From an uncultured Pirellula sp. (GTDB lineage: Bacteria > Planctomycetota > Planctomycetia > Pirellulales > Pirellulaceae): a stretch of DNA of 64,000 nucleotides. The translations under genes and the position numbers were made by a program. Location of the stretch: contig CAIOHR010000235.1 of the NCBI GenBank assembly GCA_903858115.1, positions 25,153 to 89,152 on the forward strand, given 5' to 3'. Positions within the stretch are counted from its first letter, which is position 1, and the number at the start of each line of letters is the position of its first letter. A model generated the notes under the pieces. It had not been told where the DNA came from. It saw only the letters and a program-made list of their open reading frames with translations, and ran no database searches. Shown here piece by piece: positions 37,376 through 47,291 of the stretch.

Positions 37376-40300
37376 TCATTCCGAGACCGTCGCCTCGATT
37401 CGTGTCACGATGTTTGCTAAGGCTGATGCGTTTTCACCTTCCATCATGGTGAAGTGATCGCCCGGGGACTCAAACAATTGGAGACGGTCCTCGAGCACTG
37501 CTTTCCATCCCAGATCGTGATCGAGCTTCTGTCCAGTCATCTGACTAAGGACGTCAGGCTTCATGGGTCGAACCAAAAGGACATTCACATCGATAGGTTT
37601 TAGATCATAACCACTGATCATCGTTGCGTGTGCCTTCGCGGCTTGGACCACTTTTCGGAAGTAGCTAATCGGAACTCCTTGCGGCAAGGCCCCTGCGGAT
37701 TGTGCCAAATCGGAAGCAAACTGCCATCGCGAATCTTCATCCATGGCTCCCAGTTTTTCTAACATGCCACCGTCGACTTCGATGTTGGTCCCCTTGAACC
37801 AGTTGGCAAATCGCCCCAAATCAAGCATGAATCGAACGTCGTCGTCTAGCGGCACATCCGCATAAATAGATGGCAACGGCGTATCTAATAACGTAAGCGT
37901 TCCGACCTCCTCTCCGTTTTCGGTCAAGATACGTGCCAATTCGTATGCGAAGATACCGCCAGCGGACCAGCCCACGAGATGATACGGGCCGCTGGCTTGT
38001 ACCGTGCGTATCGCATTCAGATAATCATCCATCATTTCCTCCATCGATAGATGGGGATCGTATTGGCCTTCGCCGCCACGACCTTTCACGGCAACAATCG
38101 GACGACCGGAGGAGTACCGAGCTAGGTCGGCATAACACTGAATTGTGCCACCAAGCGGGTGAATGCAAAAGAGAGGGTCGATGCCGGTAATCGGATGAAG
38201 CTGTTCGAGGGGCGACCAGCCTTCTTGCTCAGCGGAATGGCGATTTTCTTTCGTCGATCCTCCCTCGTCCATGGAGTCGATTTCACCCCCAGACCCTTCA
38301 CGGTTCTCAACATGCGTTAAGACCACTTTGGCTAACTGCAAAAGCGTTGGACCGCTCAGTATCTCATTCATGGGCATCGAAATGGCCGCTTCTTTCTCAA
38401 CACGGTTCTTCAGTTCAATCGCCATCAGAGAATCAAGCCCCATTTGATTCAATGGTGTTTCATGTTCAACGTTTTCTACAGCAATACCGAAGACACCAGC
38501 AATTTGTTGTGCGATAAAGGCCTTGGTAAGCTCCAGTCTCTGGTCTGCACTCGCGGACCGGAGGCGCGAAGCGAAGGAACCACTTGCACCCGACTCCTTT
38601 TTGGTACGAACGAGCTGTTCAAAGAATGAGAGTTCTTTGAGCAATGGAGCGAAGCTGGCGGCGAGATTCCAATCCACCGTGGCAATCGAAACTTGAGGTG
38701 TATCAAACTCGACCGCTTGATGAAACGCACGTACCGCTTCCTTCATGGGTATCGGAAGCAACCCGGTCTTCTCTAAGTACTCTGCCGTTTTCTGATTCCG
38801 CTCGACAAACCCAGCGCCACGAAGCGCGCCCCAATCGATCGTTAACGATGGCAATCCGCGAGCTCGTCGATAATGGGCCAACGCATCGAGGAAGTAATTT
38901 CCTGCGTTGTAATTGGATTGACGCGGTGCCCCCAGTAGACTGGATACCGATGAAAAGCAGATGAAATCCTCGAGTGAAAGATGGAGCGTTGCCCAGTGAA
39001 GATTCCAACCACCGATCGCTTTCACTTGGAGTACCGCATCGAAGCGTTCCGCGGTCAATTCTGAGATGAACTCATCGTCGAGCAGCATGGCTCCATGCAA
39101 CACCCCAACGAGCGTTGGCATCGAATCCTGTATCGTAGCTACCACCCGTTGCACATCGCTCAACTTTGAAACATCACCGCGTGCATCGACGATCTTCGCA
39201 CCCAATTCTCGCATTCGTTCGATGATGACGAGACTTGGTTCATCGCGTGGTCCACTGCGGCTCATCAAGACAAGATGTCGAGCCCCATGTTCCACCATCG
39301 ATTTGGCTAGCTCCAAACAGAAACCACTTGCACCGCCGGTTATCAAATAGGTACCATCGGCTCGGTACTTGTTCTTTGGGCTGGTCGTCGGGCCAACAGT
39401 CACACTTGGGTCTCGAAACGTAAGAACGTTTTTTCCAATATGTTTGCCTTGTGCCATGTATCGGAAAGCATCTGTACATTGGCTAATCGGGAACGTCTTG
39501 TAGGGAAGCGGGCGGTAATGTCCCGATCCAATTTCGATCGATAGCTCTTCGAACAATTGTGCAAGATGACTGCGGCGACAGATATGATGTTGGCCGAGAT
39601 CGATCACGAAGAACGAGATGTTGTCCTTCAGTTGGATCATACCGAGTTTTGAATTACCATAAACGTCGATCTTGCCAATCTCCAGGAACCGTCCGTAAGG
39701 CGCCAGTAGTTCTAGGCTCTTTGGAATAAACTCTCCCGCGAGCGAGTTCAGAACGGCATCGACTCCTTTCCCGCTGGTTAGTTCGCGGATTCGATCAGAA
39801 AACTCAAGCGTCCGGGAGTTCAAGACATGATGAACCCCCTGCTCTTGGAGCAGCCTGCGTTTCTCGTCGGATCCGGCAGTCGCAAAGATCGTTAACCCAA
39901 TCTTTCTCGCAATCTGAATAGCAGCCTGCCCCACTCCTCCTGTGCCGCCATGAATGAGGATACTCTCTCCCTGCATCATTCGAGCCAAATGGTGCATCGC
40001 GTAATGCGCTGTCAAGAAAACCGTCGGAAGAGTCGCTGCTTCTTCAAACCCCATGGATTCTGGAAGCGGAAAGACCATTCGTGCGTCAACATTGATTCGC
40101 GACTGGAATGCATAAGGGGCCATCCCTGCAACACGATCGCCAACGCGAATTTTGTTAACATTCTTACCTACGGCCACAACCGTTCCAGCAAAGTCATCGC
40201 CGTACCAATGCAAATCCACAGGGTTTCCAGGATAGGTTGCCAGGGCTTTCATAACATCGCGAAAGTTGATTCCGCCAGCTTCTACTTGAATGGCGATCTC

Positions 40301-43300
40301 ATCGCACCCGGGCTCTTCAACCGAGGTTGCGTTCCAACATAGGTTGGTGAGAATGCCCGTTCCTCGGCTTTCCAAACGGAAAGGGACCGTGCGTTCTTGA
40401 TTTGCGATAGCGTTCTGTTTACGAAGCGGAATATCCCCTGGCGGCACTCGTTCCAACTGAGGCAGGTAGCGAACACCTGATCGAAATGCAACCTCAGTAT
40501 CTTTTGAATCGCTAAGAAGTTCCCGTACGCAATCGTCCAATAGGCTTTCGCTTCGCTCGCTACCCAAATCTAAAATTTTGGTACGCGTAGGATAATGCTC
40601 ATTGTTTGCAACTCGTGAGAATCCGATAATCGGCGACGCAGCTATACCTTCGCATCGATCGGTGTCCAAAATTGGATAGACGTTGTCAACAAGGTACCAA
40701 GTCGACGGGACCCGTTGTTTCAACTGGCCGATTCGCAAAGCTGACATCACTCCCACGCGCTGAAGTTCTTGCAAGTCGGCAGTCGACAAATTCTTGTCGG
40801 ATTGTTCGTTTGCACTCCAACAGTGAATAATTCCTTTACACGCGTTTCCATCCGTATCGGCCAACTCCATCACTCGCGCATAGTGCTCGCCTTCCATGGG
40901 ATGGATCACCCATTGATCGTCCGCCACCTGGGCAAAACCGCTTCCGTGTCGAACCTTGAAAACGCGAGCACCTTTTTGGGATAATCGACTACTAATCTTC
41001 TCCCCTAGCCCTTGCTCATCTACAAGAACAACGTACGAAGAACCTGCCAGTGGTGATGGAGGTTCGCTTGGCGATTCGACGACTGCTGGCCCGCGAGCTA
41101 CCAATGCGATGTGAATCGCATCGTCATAGCATGGGGTTGTCGAAAACGACGTTGCATCGAGGAAACCACAATCCGAAAGCAAAGACTTCCATTGATCTCG
41201 ACGTAACAAAGGCGAATTCTTTCGAAGTTCAGTGTCAGTGAAACGCCACCAACCATCCAACAACCCAAATACCATTCCCTCCGGATAGAGAACCCGTTCT
41301 GTGACTTCCACGAACAGCAACACGCCATCTCGATAGAGCAACGACTTCAAATAACTCAGCGATTGCTTTAAGTCGGCAGTCGCATGAATGACGTTTGTTG
41401 CGAGTATCAGATCAAAGGAGTTATTCGTGAGTCCTTGCGATACTGGGTCTTTCTCCAGATCGAACGTTTTGAAGTCGACGAACGAGAACTCAGATAACGT
41501 CTCTTTGGCCGTGTTGAGGAATGCTGCCCCTAAATCGGTGAAAACATACTCGGTTTGATCGGCTGGGAACTCGCCGATGATCGCCTTGGTCAAGGACGCA
41601 GTTCCACCCCCAACCTCCAAGACGCGCAGGGGTGCATGGGGCCCTAACGACTTGACCATCTCACGCACCCCATGACGAATCATTTCGTGCATGCAGGAAA
41701 TATCTGATCCGCGCATGTAAAAGTTTCGAAGTCGATCGTTGCTTCCATGTGGGAAAAGTAGATGAACCGGGTCAACCTCACCGCAGAGTACAGACGCCAT
41801 ATTGGCGCCCGTTAATCGAATCAAATCGAACTCTTCCGAAAAGCTATAAGCCTCTTGTAGAGAGTTCAATAGGTATTGGAAGTCGACAACCTTTGGTTCC
41901 GTAACTATTTGCCAATCGTTGTTTTCGATTCGACTTACGGTACCGAGGGACGCGAGTTGTGCGAGTTGAGCCGATACAAGTCTTTCGTACTTGGGCAGAA
42001 TTCCAAGCTGTTCAACAAGTCCAGGTGCGGAAAATGTCTGACCAATTTTTGGTTCCCAGCCTAGTTCTAAGTAAGCGTTTTGAATTGCAAGGGGTGTGAT
42101 TGCGTTCAATTTGGGAATGAATTCATCGCTATAAATGTCTGCCTTGTTTGCTTTACGCGATGAATCCATGGAGAGATGCGCCGTCTCGACCCAACTCGCC
42201 GGACTAGAGAGAGTCTTGGGAGAACGCGTGTCGAATCCCTTGTGCCGTCGCGAGCTCCAAACAGTTTGGTAGTGTATCTGTTCGGCTTCTGAACTTAAAC
42301 TTTGACTTTGTGGTGCGCGTTCGGCTCGAAATCCAGTGATCTGAACAACGCATTCTCCCTCTTCGGTGACCAACGCGATATCGCATTCGATGGCCATCGG
42401 CTCGCTTAACGTCACGATCGCATAGGCCCTTAAATTACAAGGCGGCTTCGCGTGAAAGAGCTGAACACGTCGTACTTTGGCTGGTAATAAAAAGTCATCC
42501 GTGGCATTTTCGCTACTCGGCCTCGCCGCTGAAATCTGAAAGCAAGCATCCAGGACTGAGGGATGAATTTCGAAATCGGCTATCTGCTCTTGCACAAGTT
42601 CCGTCGCGGTTACATCACCTACCGCTGAATTGATTCCTCGGAAAATCGAATCGAGAAGCTGGAAGTTCGGTCCAAATTGAAATCCAGCCTTCAGAAAATC
42701 ACTGTACATCCGTTCTTTGGAGAGATGTTCCGGCAACGTAGATGCAATCGAGTTAAGGTCCCATGTCTTCGAGGAGTTTATCGAACTCGCAATGAGACGA
42801 CCTGATGCATTCAGTTCCCAATCTTTGCGACTTCGTGGTCGACTGTAAATGGAAAACGTCCGATCGTTCTGCGACCATGTTATCTGAAGCTGGGGAGGGT
42901 CTTCCTGAGAAACGAACATCGCTTTATGAAACGTCACATCTTCTACCACCAGCGATTCTTTGGGAAAGAGATGGCGAGCGATCGCAAGCCCGATCTCTAC
43001 ATATCCAGCACCTGGAAAAACAACGGCATCCCACAATCGATGGTCGTTGAGAAAAGACAGGCGATGCAAATCGAGTTCCGTACGCCATGTCGGCAACGCG
43101 TCCTCTGCACGAATCCCGAGCAATGGATGATCGGGGTCAGTAAGTCTTGTTTTTCGCGATGCGTCGGTTTCCAACCAACAAACGTCTCGTGCAAAAGGAT
43201 ACGTTGGCAACCTGACGGGTTCTCCAGAACCGATGTTCAACGACTTCCAATCGAGCGGAAACCCTTCGATGTACAATTGAGATAGATTCTCGAAGAGTTG

Positions 43301-45859
43301 GTTCGTTTCGTCTGTCTCTCGTCGCAACGAGTGAAGTACCAATCCCGCTCGCCCCGTAGCCTCAAGGCAATCTCGCAACGAACTTGCTAGCGCGGGATGC
43401 GGTCCAATCTCAAGAAAATGGTGCGGATTTGACTTGAGCATAGCGATTACCGTCGGTCCAAACAGAACTGTCTCTCGTACGTTTTTCCACCAATATTCCG
43501 CATCGAGTTTGGTACCATGAAGCTCTTTTGCGGTCACTGTGGAAAAGAAAGGGACTTTCGCTTTACGGGGTTCAATATGCTGGAGCACGCTCAACAACTC
43601 ATCGCGGATAGGCTCCATCTGATGAGTGTGAAAGGCATAGTCAATCGGTAGCCAACGCATGAATCGACCTTGCTCCTCGAACTGCTTGGCCAGTCGTTCC
43701 AATGGTTCTGTGTCGCCGGCCAGCGTTACCAAGTTCGGATTGTTGATCACTGCAACTTGAATGCGATCGAGTTCGTCGCCGATGGCCCGATTGGCTTCTT
43801 CTTGTGAAAGACCTACGGCAAGCATGCGCCCATGACCGCCTGTTGAATGCTGGAGGCGACTACGATGAAAGATGACCGTTACAGCGTCATCGAGAGAGTA
43901 GATACCCGCACAGTACGCTGCTGCAACTTCTCCTACACTGTGGCCAATCACTCGCGACGGCAAGATGCCCCACGATTCCCATAGTTTAGTCAATCCGACT
44001 TGCAAGGCGAAAATGGCAGGCTGAGCCACATTCGTCCTGTCGATAGGTGATTCGTCCTTGGTGGATCTCATCGCATCCAAAAGGGACCAACCGGCGAATG
44101 GCTTGAGTTTGGCGTCGATCTCTTCCAGGACATGCAGGAAGAGTGGTTCTCGGTCGATCAATTGTTGTCCCATCGCCCACCATTGAGCCCCCTGTCCGGT
44201 GTACACAAAGGTCAGTTCTTTCGCACTCTTCGAGGCACGTCCTGAGAAGACCCCTTTCACCTCTTCGGCACCGTCGAACCAAGCTCGCAATCGGCGTCTC
44301 AGTTGCAAAGCATTCTTGCCACTTACAAACAGGCGGCGTTCATGATGTTCTTTGGCCGTACCTGAAGCCGTACAGAAATCTTGGACAGCCAGCGATGGGT
44401 CGCCAAGTCGGTTCCAGTAGGCCTCGGCATAGCGATGCAGAGACGCGTCGTCCCTGGCCGAGATGGGAAGGACCAGGGGCCTGTCAGCTCGTTTTCTTGA
44501 AGAGCTTGAAACGTAATCCAAGGAACTCGCCTGCTCCTCACGAACCGGAGCTGCCTCTAAGACGACGTGCGCGTTCGTACCTCCAAATCCAAAGGAATTG
44601 ACCCCAACGATAGGGAGATGATCATCGATTTGCGGAAGGGGTTGGTTTTCCTCGGCAACACGAAGCGATAATGCATCGAAAGGAATGTTCGGGTTTGGTT
44701 CTCGAAAATTCGCATTCTTTGGAACAATACGATGATGCAACACCAACGCAGCTTTGATTAAGCCCGCGATGCCAGAGCCTGCTTCGAGGTGTCCGATGTT
44801 TGTCTTGACGGATCCGACAACGATCTTCGCGTTGGGGGCTCGCCCTTTACCAAGGACCCGGCCAAGCGCCGTGAGTTCGATAGGATCCCCGACTGGAGTA
44901 CCAGTCCCGTGCGCTTCGACATAAACAACTTTCTTCGGATCGACTCCTGAAATTTCGTAAGCCTTTCGAAGCATTGCCGATTGACCTTCGACGCCAGGAA
45001 CCGTCATAGAAGAGGTGTGCCCATCTTGATTGGCTGCAGCTCCCCGAATCACAGCGTAAATCCGTTGGTTCTCTGCTAAGGCTCGATCGAGTGGTTTCAA
45101 GTAAACGACACCAACCCCTTCACCACGTACATAGCCATTCGCTCGTGAATCAAACGCAAAGCATTGCCCGCTGCGGGATAACATCGAAGCTCGACTAAAA
45201 CCGATCGATGCGTGAGGCGTGATGATCGCATTGACGCCCCCGACAAGGCTAGCGCTGCATCGCCCTTGCCACATGCTTTCGCAAGCGAGCCAAACAGCGA
45301 CGAGCGATGACGAACAGGCGGTATCGACCGAAAGGCTCGGACCTGTCAAATCGAGCATATACGAAATACGATTGGATGCGATGCTTGACGTGCTACCGCT
45401 ATTGGTATAGGCATCGACGATTTCGTGATAGGGAACCTGCAATCCGCCATAGTCGTTCCCGGCGATGCCAACGAAGACACCAACGTCTTGCGTTCGCAGA
45501 TGGCTCGGTGCGGTACCCGAGTCTTCTATGGACTCCCACGCCGCCTCGAGTAACCAGCGTTGCTGTGGGTCCATGCGGACTGCTTCTCGAGGAGACAGAC
45601 CCCAGAACCGCGGATCGAATTTGTCGACATCTCGCGCGAATCCACCCCATTTTGTGATCAAGGAATCAAGACACTCTGGGTCGGAGTGATAGAACCGCTT
45701 GTTGCTCCAACGATCCGATGGAACCTCGCATATACCGGATCGCCCTTCCATCAAAAGAGACCAGAACGATTCAGGGTCATTCACATCACCTGGCAGGCGG
45801 CACCCGATCCCAACAATGGCGATGGGAAAGGGTTTCACCTCTTCGGGACGGTCGATCAT
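37376..45859 (-). CDS. Highly reducing type I polyketide synthase, KS-AT-DH-cMT-ER-KR-ACP-TE
   Basis: 2827 residues from ATG 45859, chosen because GAGGA lies 9 bases upstream; the frame runs to 45913 with no ribosome site. Domains in order: KS (about 12-440; DTACSSS with C182, EAHGTG H317, KTNIGHLEAG H357); AT (about 550-870; GHSVGE S641, YAFHTH at 741-746, malonyl-like); DH (about 910-1200; LNDHRLW H940, HPSVLDACFQ D1104); cMT (about 1300-1550; EVGGGTASLT, about 1410); ER (about 1840-2140; HGGTGGVGQAAIQ); KR (about 2160-2400; TGGASGF, LLDD, FSSVSSLLG, QSNYNAGN); ACP (about 2440-2520; GLDSLM, S2477); TE (about 2560-2820; GWSAGG S2632, DHFTMMEG). All catalytic sets are present. One module with full reduction implies iterative use, fungal HR-PKS-like order. 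Confidence 0.95.
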   Translation of the reverse strand: MIDRPEEVKPFPIAIVGIGCRLPGDVNDPESFWSLLMEGRSGICEVPSDRWSNKRFYHSDPECLDSLITKWGGFARDVDKFDPRFWGLSPREAVRMDPQQRWLLEAAWESIEDSGTAPSHLRTQDVGVFVGIAGNDYGGLQVPYHEIVDAYTNSGSTSSIASNRISYMLDLTGPSLSVDTACSSSLVAVWLACESMWQGRCSASLVGGVNAIITPHASIGFSRASMLSRSGQCFAFDSRANGYVRGEGVGVVYLKPLDRALAENQRIYAVIRGAAANQDGHTSSMTVPGVEGQSAMLRKAYEISGVDPKKVVYVEAHGTGTPVGDPIELTALGRVLGKGRAPNAKIVVGSVKTNIGHLEAGSGIAGLIKAALVLHHRIVPKNANFREPNPNIPFDALSLRVAEENQPLPQIDDHLPIVGVNSFGFGGTNAHVVLEAAPVREEQASSLDYVSSSSRKRADRPLVLPISARDDASLHRYAEAYWNRLGDPSLAVQDFCTASGTAKEHHERRLFVSGKNALQLRRRLRAWFDGAEEVKGVFSGRASKSAKELTFVYTGQGAQWWAMGQQLIDREPLFLHVLEEIDAKLKPFAGWSLLDAMRSTKDESPIDRTNVAQPAIFALQVGLTKLWESWGILPSRVIGHSVGEVAAAYCAGIYSLDDAVTVIFHRSRLQHSTGGHGRMLAVGLSQEEANRAIGDELDRIQVAVINNPNLVTLAGDTEPLERLAKQFEEQGRFMRWLPIDYAFHTHQMEPIRDELLSVLQHIEPRKAKVPFFSTVTAKELHGTKLDAEYWWKNVRETVLFGPTVIAMLKSNPHHFLEIGPHPALASSLRDCLEATGRAGLVLHSLRRETDETNQLFENLSQLYIEGFPLDWKSLNIGSGEPVRLPTYPFARDVCWLETDASRKTRLTDPDHPLLGIRAEDALPTWRTELDLHRLSFLNDHRLWDAVVFPGAGYVEIGLAIARHLFPKESLVVEDVTFHKAMFVSQEDPPQLQITWSQNDRTFSIYSRPRSRKDWELNASGRLIASSINSSKTWDLNSIASTLPEHLSKERMYSDFLKAGFQFGPNFQLLDSIFRGINSAVGDVTATELVQEQIADFEIHPSVLDACFQISAARPSSENATDDFLLPAKVRRVQLFHAKPPCNLRAYAIVTLSEPMAIECDIALVTEEGECVVQITGFRAERAPQSQSLSSEAEQIHYQTVWSSRRHKGFDTRSPKTLSSPASWVETAHLSMDSSRKANKADIYSDEFIPKLNAITPLAIQNAYLELGWEPKIGQTFSAPGLVEQLGILPKYERLVSAQLAQLASLGTVSRIENNDWQIVTEPKVVDFQYLLNSLQEAYSFSEEFDLIRLTGANMASVLCGEVDPVHLLFPHGSNDRLRNFYMRGSDISCMHEMIRHGVREMVKSLGPHAPLRVLEVGGGTASLTKAIIGEFPADQTEYVFTDLGAAFLNTAKETLSEFSFVDFKTFDLEKDPVSQGLTNNSFDLILATNVIHATADLKQSLSYLKSLLYRDGVLLFVEVTERVLYPEGMVFGLLDGWWRFTDTELRKNSPLLRRDQWKSLLSDCGFLDATSFSTTPCYDDAIHIALVARGPAVVESPSEPPSPLAGSSYVVLVDEQGLGEKISSRLSQKGARVFKVRHGSGFAQVADDQWVIHPMEGEHYARVMELADTDGNACKGIIHCWSANEQSDKNLSTADLQELQRVGVMSALRIGQLKQRVPSTWYLVDNVYPILDTDRCEGIAASPIIGFSRVANNEHYPTRTKILDLGSERSESLLDDCVRELLSDSKDTEVAFRSGVRYLPQLERVPPGDIPLRKQNAIANQERTVPFRLESRGTGILTNLCWNATSVEEPGCDEIAIQVEAGGINFRDVMKALATYPGNPVDLHWYGDDFAGTVVAVGKNVNKIRVGDRVAGMAPYAFQSRINVDARMVFPLPESMGFEEAATLPTVFLTAHYAMHHLARMMQGESILIHGGTGGVGQAAIQIARKIGLTIFATAGSDEKRRLLQEQGVHHVLNSRTLEFSDRIRELTSGKGVDAVLNSLAGEFIPKSLELLAPYGRFLEIGKIDVYGNSKLGMIQLKDNISFFVIDLGQHHICRRSHLAQLFEELSIEIGSGHYRPLPYKTFPISQCTDAFRYMAQGKHIGKNVLTFRDPSVTVGPTTSPKNKYRADGTYLITGGASGFCLELAKSMVEHGARHLVLMSRSGPRDEPSLVIIERMRELGAKIVDARGDVSKLSDVQRVVATIQDSMPTLVGVLHGAMLLDDEFISELTAERFDAVLQVKAIGGWNLHWATLHLSLEDFICFSSVSSLLGAPRQSNYNAGNYFLDALAHYRRARGLPSLTIDWGALRGAGFVERNQKTAEYLEKTGLLPIPMKEAVRAFHQAVEFDTPQVSIATVDWNLAASFAPLLKELSFFEQLVRTKKESGASGSFASRLRSASADQRLELTKAFIAQQIAGVFGIAVENVEHETPLNQMGLDSLMAIELKNRVEKEAAISMPMNEILSGPTLLQLAKVVLTHVENREGSGGEIDSMDEGGSTKENRHSAEQEGWSPLEQLHPITGIDPLFCIHPLGGTIQCYADLARYSSGRPIVAVKGRGGEGQYDPHLSMEEMMDDYLNAIRTVQASGPYHLVGWSAGGIFAYELARILTENGEEVGTLTLLDTPLPSIYADVPLDDDVRFMLDLGRFANWFKGTNIEVDGGMLEKLGAMDEDSRWQFASDLAQSAGALPQGVPISYFRKVVQAAKAHATMISGYDLKPIDVNVLLVRPMKPDVLSQMTGQKLDHDLGWKAVLEDRLQLFESPGDHFTMMEGENASALANIVTRIEATVSE

Positions 45860-46131
45860 AAACGAGTTCCTCGATGTCAAAACTAGTAGCACGTCACAGA
45901 TAAGGCCGTTCATGGCCGATTCACATGATAGTTGGTAAGGCTAATCCTACAACGTGCCTGTCCATCCGCTCGCTGGCTGAATCGAAGTTCGTCTCCAAAG
46001 GATTCGTCTCGCGCAAAGTCTAAGCTGAATTGTACGATCCTCGCTAAATAAGCTGATAAAATGACGGGGAAACGCGTTCAATATTCGATAGAATTCTCAG
46101 GTGGGTCGCAAAGCATGAAGGCTGGAGTAGG

Positions 46132-47208
46132 ATGAACTCAGAATCGCTAGTTTGGGTTATGGGCAGTCGGAGTCTATTGTTCCTCATTTTGTCCCATTGC
46201 AATGTGTTTTGGATGTATGGCCAAGAGACCTTGAAATGGCGCGAGCTACCCGCATTACCAGACCAAGAAGGCTTCGCCGGACCATTCGCAGGTACGCACA
46301 ACGAAGTACTTGTCGTCGCTGGAGGGGCAAACTTTCCGACGACAATGCCATGGGAAGGGGGAAGAAAGGTCTGGTATGACCGTGTGTATCTGCTCGAGTC
46401 ACCGAGCCGAAATTGGCGGGAGGTCGGGAAACTGCCTCGACCATTAGGGTATGGCGTGTCGATCTCCACCGCAGATGGAGTCGTTTGCATCGGCGGCAGT
46501 GATGCGAATCAACATTACCAAGATTGCTTTCGACTGCGGTGGCAACAGGGCAAACTCGAAACAGCAAAGATTCCATCACTGCCTAAGCCCTGCGCCAATG
46601 CATGCGGTGCTTTGTTAGATAACACAATCTACGTTGCTGGTGGACTCGAATCGCCAACAGCAACTGAGACACTAAAGACATTCTGGTCGCTCGATCTGTC
46701 AGATACGACAGCACAATGGCAACAACTGGAGCCATGGCCGGGGCCTGCCCGAATGTTGGCGACAGCAGTGGTGCAAGGCGGTTCGTTTTTTCTCTGTAGC
46801 GGTGCGGACCTCAAGACGGGTGCCGATGGGAAAGCCGTTCGAGAATACCTGCGCGATGCCTATCGTTATGAACCGGGGCGAGGATGGAAGAGAATTGCAG
46901 ATCTACCGCGTGCGGCCGTCGCTGCTCCAACCCTGGCACCTAACTATCGAGAATCGACATTTCTTGTCCTCGGCGGAGACGATGGCACACTCATCGATTT
47001 TCAACCTCCCGAAAAACACCCTGGGTTTCCCAAGACGATTCTAGAGTATAATCAGCAAATGGATCGATGGCGAAACGTGAATGAGATGCCGGTTGGACAT
47101 GTGACAACGAGCATGGTTGGTTGGCAAAATCTTTGGGTCATGCCGACAGGCGAAGTTCGACCAGGCAAACGTTCCCCTTCCATTTGGTCACTGCAATTGC
47201 CGAAGTAG
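46132..47208 (+). CDS. Kelch-repeat cyclically permuted mutarotase (NanM-like)
   Basis: 358 residues. The N-terminal 30 residues hold a hydrophobic signal segment (around SLLFLILSHCNVFWM). Kelch blades follow: GTHNEVLVVAGGANFP, ADGVVCIGGSDANQHY, LDNTIYVAGGLESP, ESTFLVLGGDDGTL. This layout is that of N-acetylneuraminate epimerase/mutarotase proteins, which convert alpha-sialic acid set free by sialidases to the beta form. The sialidase gene is next, 83 bp downstream on the same strand, which supports this role in sialic acid use. Divergent from the PKS gene across about 270 bp. ATG 46132 is used; ATG 46159 is an alternative. Confidence 0.87.
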   Translation: MNSESLVWVMGSRSLLFLILSHCNVFWMYGQETLKWRELPALPDQEGFAGPFAGTHNEVLVVAGGANFPTTMPWEGGRKVWYDRVYLLESPSRNWREVGKLPRPLGYGVSISTADGVVCIGGSDANQHYQDCFRLRWQQGKLETAKIPSLPKPCANACGALLDNTIYVAGGLESPTATETLKTFWSLDLSDTTAQWQQLEPWPGPARMLATAVVQGGSFFLCSGADLKTGADGKAVREYLRDAYRYEPGRGWKRIADLPRAAVAAPTLAPNYRESTFLVLGGDDGTLIDFQPPEKHPGFPKTILEYNQQMDRWRNVNEMPVGHVTTSMVGWQNLWVMPTGEVRPGKRSPSIWSLQLPK

Positions 47209-47291
47209 CCTGGTATGTGACTGCCACTTTGAGTTCGCCTTTCACGCGTCGTCTCTTAACATTCCCTTCCAACCTTTAGGAACAATCTGCT

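Noticed and set aside
37376..45913. Antisense frames within the PKS gene
   Set aside because: All are shadows of the long coding frame with no motif or ribosome site.
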